The translations under genes and the position numbers were made by a program. A stretch of 49,206 bases of DNA from Pseudomonadota bacterium (GTDB taxonomy: Bacteria; Pseudomonadota; Gammaproteobacteria; Thiotrichales; Thiotrichaceae): the NCBI GenBank assembly GCA_002747455.1, contig PDPG01000057.1:1-49206 (forward strand), given 5' to 3'. Positions 35,080 to 44,870 of the stretch are shown here, piece by piece (the stretch's first letter is position 1; every line of letters begins with the position of its first letter). The notes under the pieces were generated by a model. It had not been told where the DNA came from and did no database searches. It was given only the letters and a program-made list of their open reading frames with translations.

Positions 35080-35655
35080 TCAGAAATAATCTGGCTCGTT
35101 GCCAGATTTCCATTTGATATTGCAGCCTAGTGATGCCTTTTGCTCGCTGGGCGCAGCTTCTCCCGCCAATAGCAAGTCCACCGCGTTCTGCATATCCTTT
35201 CCTGTTACAGCCACGTCATTGCCGGGACGTGAATCATCGTATTGACCACGATAATAGAGTTTGTGATCAGCATCAAATAAGAAAAAATCAGGCGTGCAGG
35301 CCGCTTGATAAGCTTTAGCAACGGCCTGGGTTTCATCGTAAAGATAGGAATAAGTGAAGCCATGATTCTCTGCTTCTTCGGCCATCTTTTTGGGGCTATC
35401 AGCTGGATAGTTTTCAACATCGTTAGCATTAATTGCAATCACCACCAAACCTTTGGGCTGGTTCCGCTTCGCAAACTCGGTAAAGGAATCCCGAATGTGG
35501 ATCACATAAGGGCAATGATTACAAGTGAACAATACTAGGACAGGCTGACCAGCATAGTCACTCAGGCTAACTGTGTTTCCTGTCAGCGGCTCCGGCAAGC
35601 TGAAGTCAGGCGCCTTGATGCCTAGCTCCAGCATAGTTGAGGGTGTTCGTGCCAT
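35080..35655 (-). CDS. Thioredoxin-fold (AhpC/TSA/Redoxin-like) protein
   Basis: 191 aa. Starts MARTPSTMLELGIKAPDFSLPEP as in redoxin-fold proteins, with the active-site-like TCNHCPYVIHIRD (CNHC). The rest covers the strand-helix pattern of a resolving TlpA/PRX-like domain, with the motif TPDFFLFDADHKLYYRGQYDD. This group is often annotated thioredoxin family or AhpC-like; the peroxide or disulfide substrate is unknown. No signal peptide, so cytosolic. Good ribosome binding site GGAG 7 nt upstream. Convergent with leuA (30 bp). Confidence 0.85.
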   Translation of the reverse strand: MARTPSTMLELGIKAPDFSLPEPLTGNTVSLSDYAGQPVLVLFTCNHCPYVIHIRDSFTEFAKRNQPKGLVVIAINANDVENYPADSPKKMAEEAENHGFTYSYLYDETQAVAKAYQAACTPDFFLFDADHKLYYRGQYDDSRPGNDVAVTGKDMQNAVDLLLAGEAAPSEQKASLGCNIKWKSGNEPDYF

Positions 35656-35677
35656 GATTTCACTCCATTATTTTAGA

Positions 35678-35716
35678 TTGGCGAATCAAGGTAACCTTTT
35701 TTTCCTGATTCGCCAA
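35678..35716. repeat. Perfect 11-bp inverted repeat upstream of the thioredoxin-fold gene
   Basis: TTGGCGAATCA (35678-35688) and TGATTCGCCAA (35706-35716) are exact complements separated by 17 nt. The loop itself contains the smaller dyad AAGGT/ACCTT and a T-run. It lies between the DUF1287 stop and the thioredoxin-fold start, so it could end transcription of the first or be an operator for the second. No T-run follows the stem on either strand. Confidence 0.55.
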
Positions 35717-35748
35717 GTCACAAATAATATCGTCAAATCACATACTGC

Positions 35749-37311
35749 TTAGCGCTTTAATAGTGCCTGTACTGCGGCAGAATCTAAATCACTATTGCCA
35801 CTCGTTATAAGTGCAGAATCCACGCGTGCCAGATAAATTCTGCTTGGTGACTTAGAGGCTGCCTTAGCCGGAGCTTTGGCCTGACGATCAACCGCTGGCT
35901 GTTTAGTGGCATTTAAGTATTGGCTGGCTGCCAACAACTGTGCATCGCTAAGCTGGTTTTGCTTTTGCCTTCTGAGCACCGATGCTGGAGGTGATGTTTT
36001 CGCAAAATACAGTGCCGGATTCACCTTTTGATGAGCACGTGTATAGCGGTAATGCCCCGTCATTGGGAAGCGGAATAAAATATCTTCAATGACTGGGCCT
36101 GCACCAATATTATGTGAAATCATTAAACGGTTAGGGTCACTGGGCGACCGCTGGTTGACCACAACGCCAATGTGTGGGAAGTCAGGCCCAACCATCCAGG
36201 TCACTAAGTCACCCGGCTTATAGTCCCGTGGATTTTTGGAGCGAGGTAGCTCCGCTTTGTGGCGTTTAAAAAATGCCTGAAGGTTATAAACACGTCGGTG
36301 GTCTATATTCGGATCTGGCTTGTTCAAGCCCCACTTTGCTAAATTTGGGTAGGCATAAAAATCGTTGCTAATGTCTTTATGAACTTCTTGTTGCAAATCG
36401 ATGCCTAAACGGCGATAGGAGCGAATAACCACATCGGTACAAACGCCCATTGTTTTTGGTACATCTCCCCAAGGGTAACCAATTTTCACATAGCTGCCAT
36501 CGTAACGTACCCGATGCTTGGTTTGAGTCCGCGCAATCGCCGCACTCGATAACGCATACCCAAATGCATGGTTCGGATCAATACGACTAATTCGCTTGTG
36601 TGCTCTTTTTTGAACAGAACGCCGAGCTACTGGCTTGCTGTATGCCGCCTTTCTTACCATTGCCTTTCTCACAGGCTTGCGGACACTAGCCCGAATCGTT
36701 TTGGGTACGCGAGTCTTTCTGGAGGCTAACTGAATCCGTGGTCTGGCAATCTTACTCTGTACTAACCGTTGCCTTTGGCGTACTGGCTTGTTGATTTTTG
36801 CCACCACTTTGGTACGCACCTTGGCAGGCTGAGAAGTGCGACGAACGACTTTATGCAACGGGCGTTTTTTTGTAACTCGTGAAGCGGAGAGGCGAGATTG
36901 AACTGTTTGATTTTTTCGTGGAGCTGCCCGCTTTTTCCGTGGAACGACTCGAACCGGCGCAGGCCTATGATAAGTTGCGCGTTTTGGTGTGGATGCTCTC
37001 GCCACCCGAATAGCCTTAGGCTTAGCCCTGACTGCAGCTTTCGCTTTCTGCGGTTTAGCAATAACCACAGCTGCTTTCTTCACTTCCTGCTTTTTCACAG
37101 AACCCGGTTTAGCCATTGCGACAATGGCTTTCTTTTTCTCCAACGATTCAGCCTTAGTTGGCTTTTTACTAAGCTGGGCCGGTTTTAGCGGTTTTTCCGC
37201 ACTAGGCGTTTTATTATTATCAGTTGTAGTTGGATTTGCTGAACACGCAGCAATAACGGTAGCGACCGCCGCGTAAACGGTCAAACTACTTAGATTCCTT
37301 CTCATTTTCAT
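35749..37311 (-). CDS. DUF1287-family lipoprotein with long basic linker
   Basis: 520 aa. A lipoprotein signal ends at the cysteine of VIAACSAN. Residues about 35-240 are extremely rich in Lys, Arg, Ala and Pro. The DUF1287 domain (about 265-425) follows: YDGSYVKIGYPWGDVP, then GVCTDVVIRSYRRLGID with C291, and FPHIGVVVN with H380. This Cys/His layout resembles papain-like NlpC/P60 amidases, so a wall-associated peptidase role is plausible. A second lower-complexity region makes the C-terminus. The ATG has AGGAAAATAGA before it. It is 72 bp upstream of the gyrB stop on the same strand (gyrB lies upstream). Confidence 0.85.
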   Translation of the reverse strand: MKMRRNLSSLTVYAAVATVIAACSANPTTTDNNKTPSAEKPLKPAQLSKKPTKAESLEKKKAIVAMAKPGSVKKQEVKKAAVVIAKPQKAKAAVRAKPKAIRVARASTPKRATYHRPAPVRVVPRKKRAAPRKNQTVQSRLSASRVTKKRPLHKVVRRTSQPAKVRTKVVAKINKPVRQRQRLVQSKIARPRIQLASRKTRVPKTIRASVRKPVRKAMVRKAAYSKPVARRSVQKRAHKRISRIDPNHAFGYALSSAAIARTQTKHRVRYDGSYVKIGYPWGDVPKTMGVCTDVVIRSYRRLGIDLQQEVHKDISNDFYAYPNLAKWGLNKPDPNIDHRRVYNLQAFFKRHKAELPRSKNPRDYKPGDLVTWMVGPDFPHIGVVVNQRSPSDPNRLMISHNIGAGPVIEDILFRFPMTGHYRYTRAHQKVNPALYFAKTSPPASVLRRQKQNQLSDAQLLAASQYLNATKQPAVDRQAKAPAKAASKSPSRIYLARVDSALITSGNSDLDSAAVQALLKR

Positions 37312-37383
37312 TCTATTTTCCTAGCGATTATTTTTATGCGCCACTCATCGCTACCTTGAAAATCCATCATCATCCTGAATGGG

Positions 37384-39810
<2,427 letters not shown>

Positions 39811-39823
39811 TTACGCTGGCCGG

Positions 39824-39832
39824 ATTATAACA
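39824..39832 (-). promoter_or_regulatory. Extended -10 promoter for gyrB
   Basis: On the minus strand TGTTATAAT (39832-39824) is a perfect extended -10 element (TGn then TATAAT). No good -35 is present at the expected spacing. It lies 28 bp before the gyrB ATG, so gyrB can be expressed apart from dnaA-dnaN-recF. Confidence 0.5.
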
Positions 39833-39868
39833 TTTTGTCTTGCAAAGAATAGTTAAACGCTTGAATTT

Positions 39869-40969
39869 TTAAGGGTTACACTGTTGTGTAACCACCCCAT
39901 GTTTCACGTGAAACATTCGATCAGAACCATGCAGTGGAATTATTTCGGGATGTGTCGTTGTCAGTAATAACTGTTGGTCAAGCTCGCGTAGGGTCGATAA
40001 CAGACGCGTTTTATTATCACTATCCAACTCGGCAGGAAGATCATCAATCGCAATGATTCCCTTTCGTTCATGACCAATATCAATGCTCCGGCTTTGCGCC
40101 AGCAACATCGCGATGACGATTAATTTAAGCTGTCCGCGAGAAGCAGTGTGTTGAGCCGGCTGTTGATTAAACATCACCCGAAGATCAGCGCGGTGCGCAC
40201 CCGATAATGTCCGTGCCGATTTAATTTCGCTATCCCGCCGTTCTGCGTAAAACGTGCGTTGAGCCTCCTCACTCAATTCCACTCCTTTAGGAAACCCTGT
40301 CGTCAACTCAACGCTCAAACAATGATTTTCCAAGAGTGCCGACGCTAAAAAATTTAATTGCGGCTCAAGCACCAACAGGGAGCGATCACGGTAGTCCTGA
40401 ATTCTAATCTGCGCTTTAATCAACTCATCTGTCCACACAGGTAGTGCAGACAAATAAGCTGGCACTCGCAAACAAAGATTGCGTTGTTTCAAAATGCGTC
40501 GATAGCTTTGCCACACCTTGTGGAACTCAGGGAATAAATAGAAGGCAATCCAGTCGATGTAAGCACGACGCAAAGCAGGCGAACCAGTGAGTAGCTCAAC
40601 AGAACTGGGATCAATTACAGAGACTGGGAGAAAGCGGCTCAGTGCGGCCTGAGTATGCAGGTCTTGCTGATTGACGCGTATGCGAGTGCTATGACGAGTC
40701 TTTTCAATACCGATATTAAAGTGATTATCACCATCCGAGCTCTTTGCCCGAATCAGCATAGATTCCTCACCATGACGAATCACATCTGCAATCTGGGCAC
40801 TACGAAATGAGCGCCCTCTGGACAAGATGGTAACTGCCTCCAAAATGCAAGACTTCCCTGAACCATTGTTGCCACAAATCAGATTCACACCGGGAGAGAG
40901 TGCTAGCTCAGCCGCTTCGATAATTCGACAATGGCTAATCGACAGTTGCTCAAGCAACACAACAAACAA
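39869..40969 (-). CDS. recF: DNA replication and repair protein RecF
   Basis: 366 aa SMC-like ATPase that loads RecA on gapped DNA. Walker A is GNNGSGKS (33-40); the ABC-type signature appears as ASRGQLKLI and Walker B as IIAIDDLPAELD. The C-terminal D-loop and H-region TTTHPEIIPL are present. The frame at 40969 begins with TTG; the GTG at 40960 is an alternative start and neither has a strong ribosome binding site. The gap to dnaN is 11 bp. Near the 3' end, the codons for MFHVKH spell a perfect parS site. Length is normal for RecF. Confidence 0.93.
   Translation of the reverse strand: MFVVLLEQLSISHCRIIEAAELALSPGVNLICGNNGSGKSCILEAVTILSRGRSFRSAQIADVIRHGEESMLIRAKSSDGDNHFNIGIEKTRHSTRIRVNQQDLHTQAALSRFLPVSVIDPSSVELLTGSPALRRAYIDWIAFYLFPEFHKVWQSYRRILKQRNLCLRVPAYLSALPVWTDELIKAQIRIQDYRDRSLLVLEPQLNFLASALLENHCLSVELTTGFPKGVELSEEAQRTFYAERRDSEIKSARTLSGAHRADLRVMFNQQPAQHTASRGQLKLIVIAMLLAQSRSIDIGHERKGIIAIDDLPAELDSDNKTRLLSTLRELDQQLLLTTTHPEIIPLHGSDRMFHVKHGVVTQQCNP
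39900..39915. promoter_or_regulatory. parS site (ParB binding), inside recF
   Basis: TGTTTCACGTGAAACA is a perfect match to the 16-bp bacterial parS palindrome. It is translated as part of the RecF C-terminus (MFHVKH). ParB (Spo0J) loads here to organise the origin region for segregation. The parAB genes are not in the window. Confidence 0.93.
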
Positions 40970-40980
40970 ATGGGGTAAGC

Positions 40981-42093
40981 TTAGAGCCTGATTGGCATAA
41001 CCACATAACGCACCCCTGTATCGTCGGATGAAGATAACAGGGCACTGGCAGAAGCACTGGTAAAGTCAAAATCAATCATCTCGCCTTCCAGATGATTCAC
41101 CGCGTCCAGCACATAACTAACATTAAAGCCAATCTCGAAGACATCGCCACTGTAATTAATGTCAATCTCCTCCTCAGCCATTTCCTGCTCAGGGTTATTC
41201 GACATCAATGTCATGACACCCGCATCCAATCGCAGGCGGATACCCCGAAACTTTTCATTAGAAAGAATCGCCACACGGGCTAGCGTATCCCGAAATACAA
41301 CCCGATCCAACTGCACTGAAACAGTTGTCGCTGAAGGAACAGCGGCCTGATAATCGGGGTACTTACCGTCAATCAATTTTGAAGTAAAACGGACATTATC
41401 CTTCTCAACTCGAATGTGGTTGTGACTCAGTTGGACTTTAAGCATCACATCAGAGCTAGACTCTAAAATGCGTGACAGCTCCAGCGCGCCTTTGCGTGGC
41501 ACAATAATAGCGGAACGATCCGTCACCTGAATACCGTCATCGTTCAGCTCACACAGCGCCAAACGATGCCCATCCGTTGCAACCGTGCTAATGCCACCAG
41601 ACTCAATATCCAGCAATAAGCCATTCAGGTAATAGCGCACATCCTGATTGGCCATACAAAATGATGTCTTATCCAAAAGTCGTTTAAACTGGCTCTCAAC
41701 GATATGAATTTCAGTATCCAGCGGGATCTCGTCTAGCTCTGGAAAATCTTTTGCCGGTAAGGTAGCCAACTCAAATCGACTGCGACCACCTTTAATGCAT
41801 AGACGTGCGTCTTCTGCGTGATGCTCAATCAAAATAAATGACTCTGCGGGCAAAGCCTTGGTGATATCCAACAGCTTCCGGGCAGGCGCTGTCACCGCAC
41901 CTTCTTCGTCCACCTGGATGTTAATAGCGGCGCTTAATTCAATCTCAAGATCGGTGCCGACCACACGAAGCTGGCCGTTGTAAACACTGAGCAGTACATT
42001 TTCCAGGATCTTGGAGGTGTGTCGCTTTTCAACCGCTCCCACCACATTCGTCAGCAGCTCAACAAGGGTATCTCTGGACACTGTAAATTTCAT
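40981..42093 (-). CDS. dnaN: DNA polymerase III beta subunit (sliding clamp)
   Basis: 370 aa. Three repeated clamp domains of about 120 residues each form a dimeric ring that tethers polymerase III and other partners to DNA. The N-terminus MKFTVSRDTLVELLTNVVGAVEKRHT, the central YLNGLLLDIE and the C-terminal RYVVMPIRL with the partner-binding pocket match the family. It lies 23 bp after dnaA and 11 bp before recF, the standard order. The length is normal. Confidence 0.97.
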   Translation of the reverse strand: MKFTVSRDTLVELLTNVVGAVEKRHTSKILENVLLSVYNGQLRVVGTDLEIELSAAINIQVDEEGAVTAPARKLLDITKALPAESFILIEHHAEDARLCIKGGRSRFELATLPAKDFPELDEIPLDTEIHIVESQFKRLLDKTSFCMANQDVRYYLNGLLLDIESGGISTVATDGHRLALCELNDDGIQVTDRSAIIVPRKGALELSRILESSSDVMLKVQLSHNHIRVEKDNVRFTSKLIDGKYPDYQAAVPSATTVSVQLDRVVFRDTLARVAILSNEKFRGIRLRLDAGVMTLMSNNPEQEMAEEEIDINYSGDVFEIGFNVSYVLDAVNHLEGEMIDFDFTSASASALLSSSDDTGVRYVVMPIRL

Positions 42094-42116
42094 AATCGCT
42101 CATCCATTCTATTGTC

Positions 42117-43565
42117 TTAACTTCGCAGGGTTCTGGATAAAATCCGGTGCGCTTCTTCAAAGGGGCTGTCCGACTGAATTAATTCTCGCACTTTCCGACA
42201 GGCATGCAACACGGTTGTGTGATCCCGGCCACCAAACTTCTCACCAATCTCTGGCAAACTATGGTTGGTCAACTCCTTAGAAAGCGCCATTGCCAACTGC
42301 CTGGGGCGAGTAATATTCCGAGCACGACTTTTTGAATCAAGATCTGTCACCCGAATATTAAAATATTCTGCCACTAATTTCTTGATTCTTTCAATCGTTA
42401 CCATTTTATCCATGACCGCCAATTGGTCACGCAAGGCATCCTGCACAAAATCCAGCGTGATCGTCTTACTATTGCGTAAGCGCAAAATGGCAATCACCCG
42501 CAACAACGCACCTTCCAGATCCCGGATATTGGAACGGAAGCGACGCGCGATAAAAAAAGCGACTTCGTTTGGGATTTCCAAACCCTGGCTTTCGGCTTTC
42601 TTTCTCAGAATAGCGACGCGAGTTTCCACATCGGGCGGTTCGACTTCAACACTTAAGCCCCAAACCAGGCGCGACTGCAAACGATCATCCAGATTTTCCA
42701 CCTCACGCGGCAATCGGTCACTGGTCATAATGATTTGCTTTTTCAGCTCCAGCAACACGTTAAAAGTATGGAAAAACTCCTCCATACTTTGCGTCTTGTT
42801 GGCAAAGAACTGAATGTCATCAATCAGCAACGCATCAACCGAACGATAGTGGTTTTTAAATTCTTCCATACGGTTATGACGCAATGCCGACACCATACCA
42901 TTCACAAAGCGCTCGGAGTGTAAGTAGACAACATTCGCCGCAGGATCACGGGCTTTGATCTCATTGCCAACCGCGTGCATCAAATGGGTTTTGCCCAAGC
43001 CAACCCCACCGAAGATAAACAGCGGGTTGTAAGAGATCCCTGGATTATCAGCCACCTGTAGGGCAGATGCGCGAGCCAACTGGTTGGACTTACCCTCCAC
43101 GAAGTTATCAAAACACAACGAGGGGTTCAGGTTATTGGGAAATGTCAGCTGATATTTACTATCAGACAAACCTTCAACAGATGGTCTTGATACAGCAGGG
43201 GCATGGGGAGCACTTACTGATTCTTTATGGACAACACCAGTGAGCGCTTCATCATAGGATAAGGCTGAGCTGTTCACCGATGGCGATGGACTCTCCTCAG
43301 CAGATTGCTTCAATCGTTCAGGAATCGCATCCACACTACCAATCTGTAATCTGACCTGAAAGCTATCATTACGCTTAACCTGGCGAACCACGGAGACAAT
43401 TTGCTCAAAGAAATACTTCTGTACATGCTTTAACACATAGTCATTTGGTGCCAATAGCAGCAAAGTATCATTAAACTCCTGACCTTGCAGGGTTCTTAAC
43501 CAGGTATTCAGCTCATGATCTGGTAAGACATAAGCTAATTTTTTTAAGCAATCAGACCAAAGCAT
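42117..43565 (-). CDS. dnaA: Chromosomal replication initiator DnaA
   Basis: 482 aa from the ATG at 43565, giving the family N-terminus MLWSDCLKKLAYVLPDHELN. An upstream GTG at 43637 would add 24 residues, but it lies inside the DnaA box and close to the predicted transcription start, so it is rejected. Domain III has Walker A FGGVGLGKTHLMHAVG and Walker B LLIDDIQFF. Domain IV ends with the DNA-binding FGGRDHTTVLHACRKV. DnaA binds oriC boxes and opens the duplex for DnaB loading. Promoter and autoregulatory box lie just upstream. Confidence 0.97.
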   Translation of the reverse strand: MLWSDCLKKLAYVLPDHELNTWLRTLQGQEFNDTLLLLAPNDYVLKHVQKYFFEQIVSVVRQVKRNDSFQVRLQIGSVDAIPERLKQSAEESPSPSVNSSALSYDEALTGVVHKESVSAPHAPAVSRPSVEGLSDSKYQLTFPNNLNPSLCFDNFVEGKSNQLARASALQVADNPGISYNPLFIFGGVGLGKTHLMHAVGNEIKARDPAANVVYLHSERFVNGMVSALRHNRMEEFKNHYRSVDALLIDDIQFFANKTQSMEEFFHTFNVLLELKKQIIMTSDRLPREVENLDDRLQSRLVWGLSVEVEPPDVETRVAILRKKAESQGLEIPNEVAFFIARRFRSNIRDLEGALLRVIAILRLRNSKTITLDFVQDALRDQLAVMDKMVTIERIKKLVAEYFNIRVTDLDSKSRARNITRPRQLAMALSKELTNHSLPEIGEKFGGRDHTTVLHACRKVRELIQSDSPFEEAHRILSRTLRS

Positions 43566-43629
43566 AGGGCAAGATATTCCTGTGGCGGTTCCAGAAAAGT
43601 GGGCAGACCAGTCTACAAGAAACCTTGTT

Positions 43630-43638
43630 TTATCCACA
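43630..43638 (+). promoter_or_regulatory. Perfect DnaA box in the dnaA leader
   Basis: TTATCCACA, a 9/9 match, lies about 12 bases past the -10 hexamer of the predicted dnaA promoter. It therefore overlaps the start of transcription and suggests autorepression by DnaA. Confidence 0.85.
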
Positions 43639-43649
43639 ATAGTTAATTA

Positions 43650-43678
43650 ATTATTTTTCTACCGACCATCAATGACAA
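43650..43678 (-). promoter_or_regulatory. dnaA: dnaA promoter
   Basis: On the minus strand TTGTCA (43678-43673) and AATAAT (43655-43650) each match consensus at five of six positions with the ideal 17-bp spacing. Transcription would begin near 43643, giving a leader of about 78 nt before the ATG at 43565. Confidence 0.6.
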
Positions 43679-43892
43679 AACTAACAATATGATTTGCAAA
43701 GAAAAATAGAAATAAGCAACACACAACAATCAAGCATGATCATTTTTTAATCAACTCTATTTGCGGACAAACCATCCCTTCTCTACGATTTACGTTAAGT
43801 GTTTGTAATTCAAGATATATCACAGTATAGAGCCGATACTTTCAGGCTGTGCACAGACCGAGGTACAAACCGATGGGAAAGCACTGGATAAC

Positions 43893-43926
43893 TTGGGGAT
43901 AACTAACAATCCTGTTTTATCCCCAA
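43893..43926. repeat. Dyad of two inverted DnaA-box variants in oriC
   Basis: TTGGGGATAA (43893-43902) and TTATCCCCAA (43917-43926) are perfect complements with a 14-nt spacer. Each contains TTATCCCCA, one base from the DnaA consensus. The arrangement suggests a symmetrical DnaA binding platform. Confidence 0.65.
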
Positions 43927-44092
43927 TTTACCCACACGTTACACAAGCGTTAAACAAAACCCATACCGCAGGTAACTGAAATACAAGTTATTGATTAAGT
44001 AGCTAAAATTGAAAGCATCCACACAAAGGAAGCTCTTCTACTATTACTACTAGGTTTTTAAATATTAAATAATAAAAACCGTTAGCTACCTC

Positions 44093-44184
44093 ATACCATT
44101 TCCATTAAATATTGGTACTATCCACACAGTTTGTGTCAGGTTTGGAGGATGATGTCTGATATCACAATTTAATGGGATTGGTAT
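44093..44184. mobile_element. MITE-like repeat inside the oriC region
   Basis: About 92 bp with terminal inverted repeats: ATACCATTTCCATTAAAT (44093-44110) and ATTTAATGGGATTGGTAT (44167-44184), matching at 16 of 18 positions. The 3-bp word TCA occurs on both flanks (44091-44093 and 44184-44186), a possible target duplication if the element is taken as TACC...GGTA. Inside are a hairpin ACACA/TGTGT and a DnaA-box-like CTATCCACA. It has no coding capacity, so it would need a transposase elsewhere. The right 60 bp recur at 8511-8570. Confidence 0.65.
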
Positions 44185-44230
44185 CACATGACTCACCCAA
44201 GTGGGACAACAAGAAGCGACAATAAAAACA

Positions 44231-44259
44231 TTGACAAACACAAGTCATTGCATTATTTT
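44231..44259 (+). promoter_or_regulatory. rpmH-rnpA promoter
   Basis: TTGACA (44231-44236, perfect) and TATTTT (44254-44259) are spaced by 17 bp, with about 60 nt of leader before rpmH. Confidence 0.65.
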
Positions 44260-44328
44260 CCTCGGCCTTTGCCATGCCGGTAATTTTTTGGCAGGTTAGC
44301 TAAATAACGTTAAGTCAGGTTTACTACC

Positions 44329-44463
44329 ATGAAAAGAACATTTCAGCCCAGCAATCTTAAACGTGTACGTACTCATGGTTTTCGTGCACGTATGAGCACC
44401 GTTGGCGGACGTAAAGTCATTAAGGCACGCAGAGCAAAAGGTCGCGCCAAGCTTTGCCCATAA
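44329..44463 (+). CDS. rpmH: 50S ribosomal protein bL34
   Basis: 44 aa, very basic. It reads [20 protein letters not shown] and continues [20 protein letters not shown], clearly L34. The C-terminus ends KLCP rather than the more usual Ser/Lys-ending tail, and the protein is two residues shorter than E. coli L34. It is part of the 50S subunit near the 23S core. First gene of the rpmH-rnpA-yidC-mnmE group, with a strong promoter upstream. Confidence 0.97.
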   Translation: MKRTFQPSNLKRVRTHGFRARMSTVGGRKVIKARRAKGRAKLCP

Positions 44464-44474
44464 CTTTTCCAGCT

Positions 44475-44494
44475 GGGGCTTTGAACTAAGCCCC
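44475..44494 (+). promoter_or_regulatory. Hairpin between rpmH and rnpA
   Basis: GGGGCTT (44475-44481) pairs perfectly with AAGCCCC (44488-44494) around a 6-nt loop, 11 bp after the rpmH stop and 17 bp before rnpA. No T-run follows. A processing or attenuation element lowering rnpA relative to rpmH is plausible. Confidence 0.5.
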
Positions 44495-44510
44495 CAAGCG
44501 GAAAGATTGT

Positions 44511-44867
44511 ATGACGGGGCAAAGTTTTCAGCGACAAGACCGACTCACTAAGGCAGAAGAGTTTCAGTATGTGTTTGCTAATGCACGGCGATTCGGCAAT
44601 ACTAATTTTACCCTGTTAACCAGAGAGAATGAGCTTGGCTATCCTCGTCTAGGATTAGCCATCGCTAAAAAGAACGTAAAGCTTGCCGTAGGTCGCAACC
44701 GTATCAAGCGACTAATACGTGAAAATTTTCGTCATCACAAAGCTGGTCTCCCCAGCATTGATATCATTGCTATGTGTCGTAGCGGAGCGGTAGAATTATC
44801 GAACCAAGAAATTCGCACACAACTGGATGCTCAATGGCGATATATTTGTAAAAAACTCCCAGGATAA
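44511..44867 (+). CDS. rnpA: Ribonuclease P protein component
   Basis: 118 aa basic protein that assists the RNase P RNA in maturing tRNA 5' ends. The family motif is clear: LGLAIAKKNVKLAVGRNRIKRLIRE with the RNR signature, after an N-terminal QRQDRLTKAEEFQYVF. The typical length is about 120 aa. The next gene is yidC after only 3 bp; the small gene yidD usually found between them is absent. Confidence 0.95.
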   Translation: MTGQSFQRQDRLTKAEEFQYVFANARRFGNTNFTLLTRENELGYPRLGLAIAKKNVKLAVGRNRIKRLIRENFRHHKAGLPSIDIIAMCRSGAVELSNQEIRTQLDAQWRYICKKLPG

Positions 44868-44870
44868 TTC

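Larger units (their letters stand above)
43639..44328. other. Likely chromosomal origin of replication (oriC)
   Basis: 690 bp without genes between divergent dnaA and rpmH, the usual oriC position in many bacteria including pseudomonads. It holds several DnaA-box-like 9-mers: TGGGGATAA (43894-43902), TTATCCCCA (43917-43925), TTACCCACA (43928-43936), GCATCCACA (44015-44023) and CTATCCACA (44118-44126), each differing at one or two positions from TTATCCACA. A/T-rich blocks suitable for unwinding occur at 43738-43752 (GATCATTTTTTAA, E. coli 13-mer-like) and 44053-44080 (GGTTTTTA...TAAAAACC dyad). A MITE-like element occupies the rpmH side. Confidence 0.72.

Noticed and set aside
43566..43637. 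Longer DnaA with GTG start at 43637
   Set aside because: That GTG is part of a perfect DnaA box just past the predicted promoter, and the extra residues do not match DnaA domain I.
43903..44080. Intrinsic terminator at the GGTTTTTA/TAAAAACC dyad in oriC
   Set aside because: The stem is almost pure A/T and no gene ends next to it; an unwinding block is a better reading.
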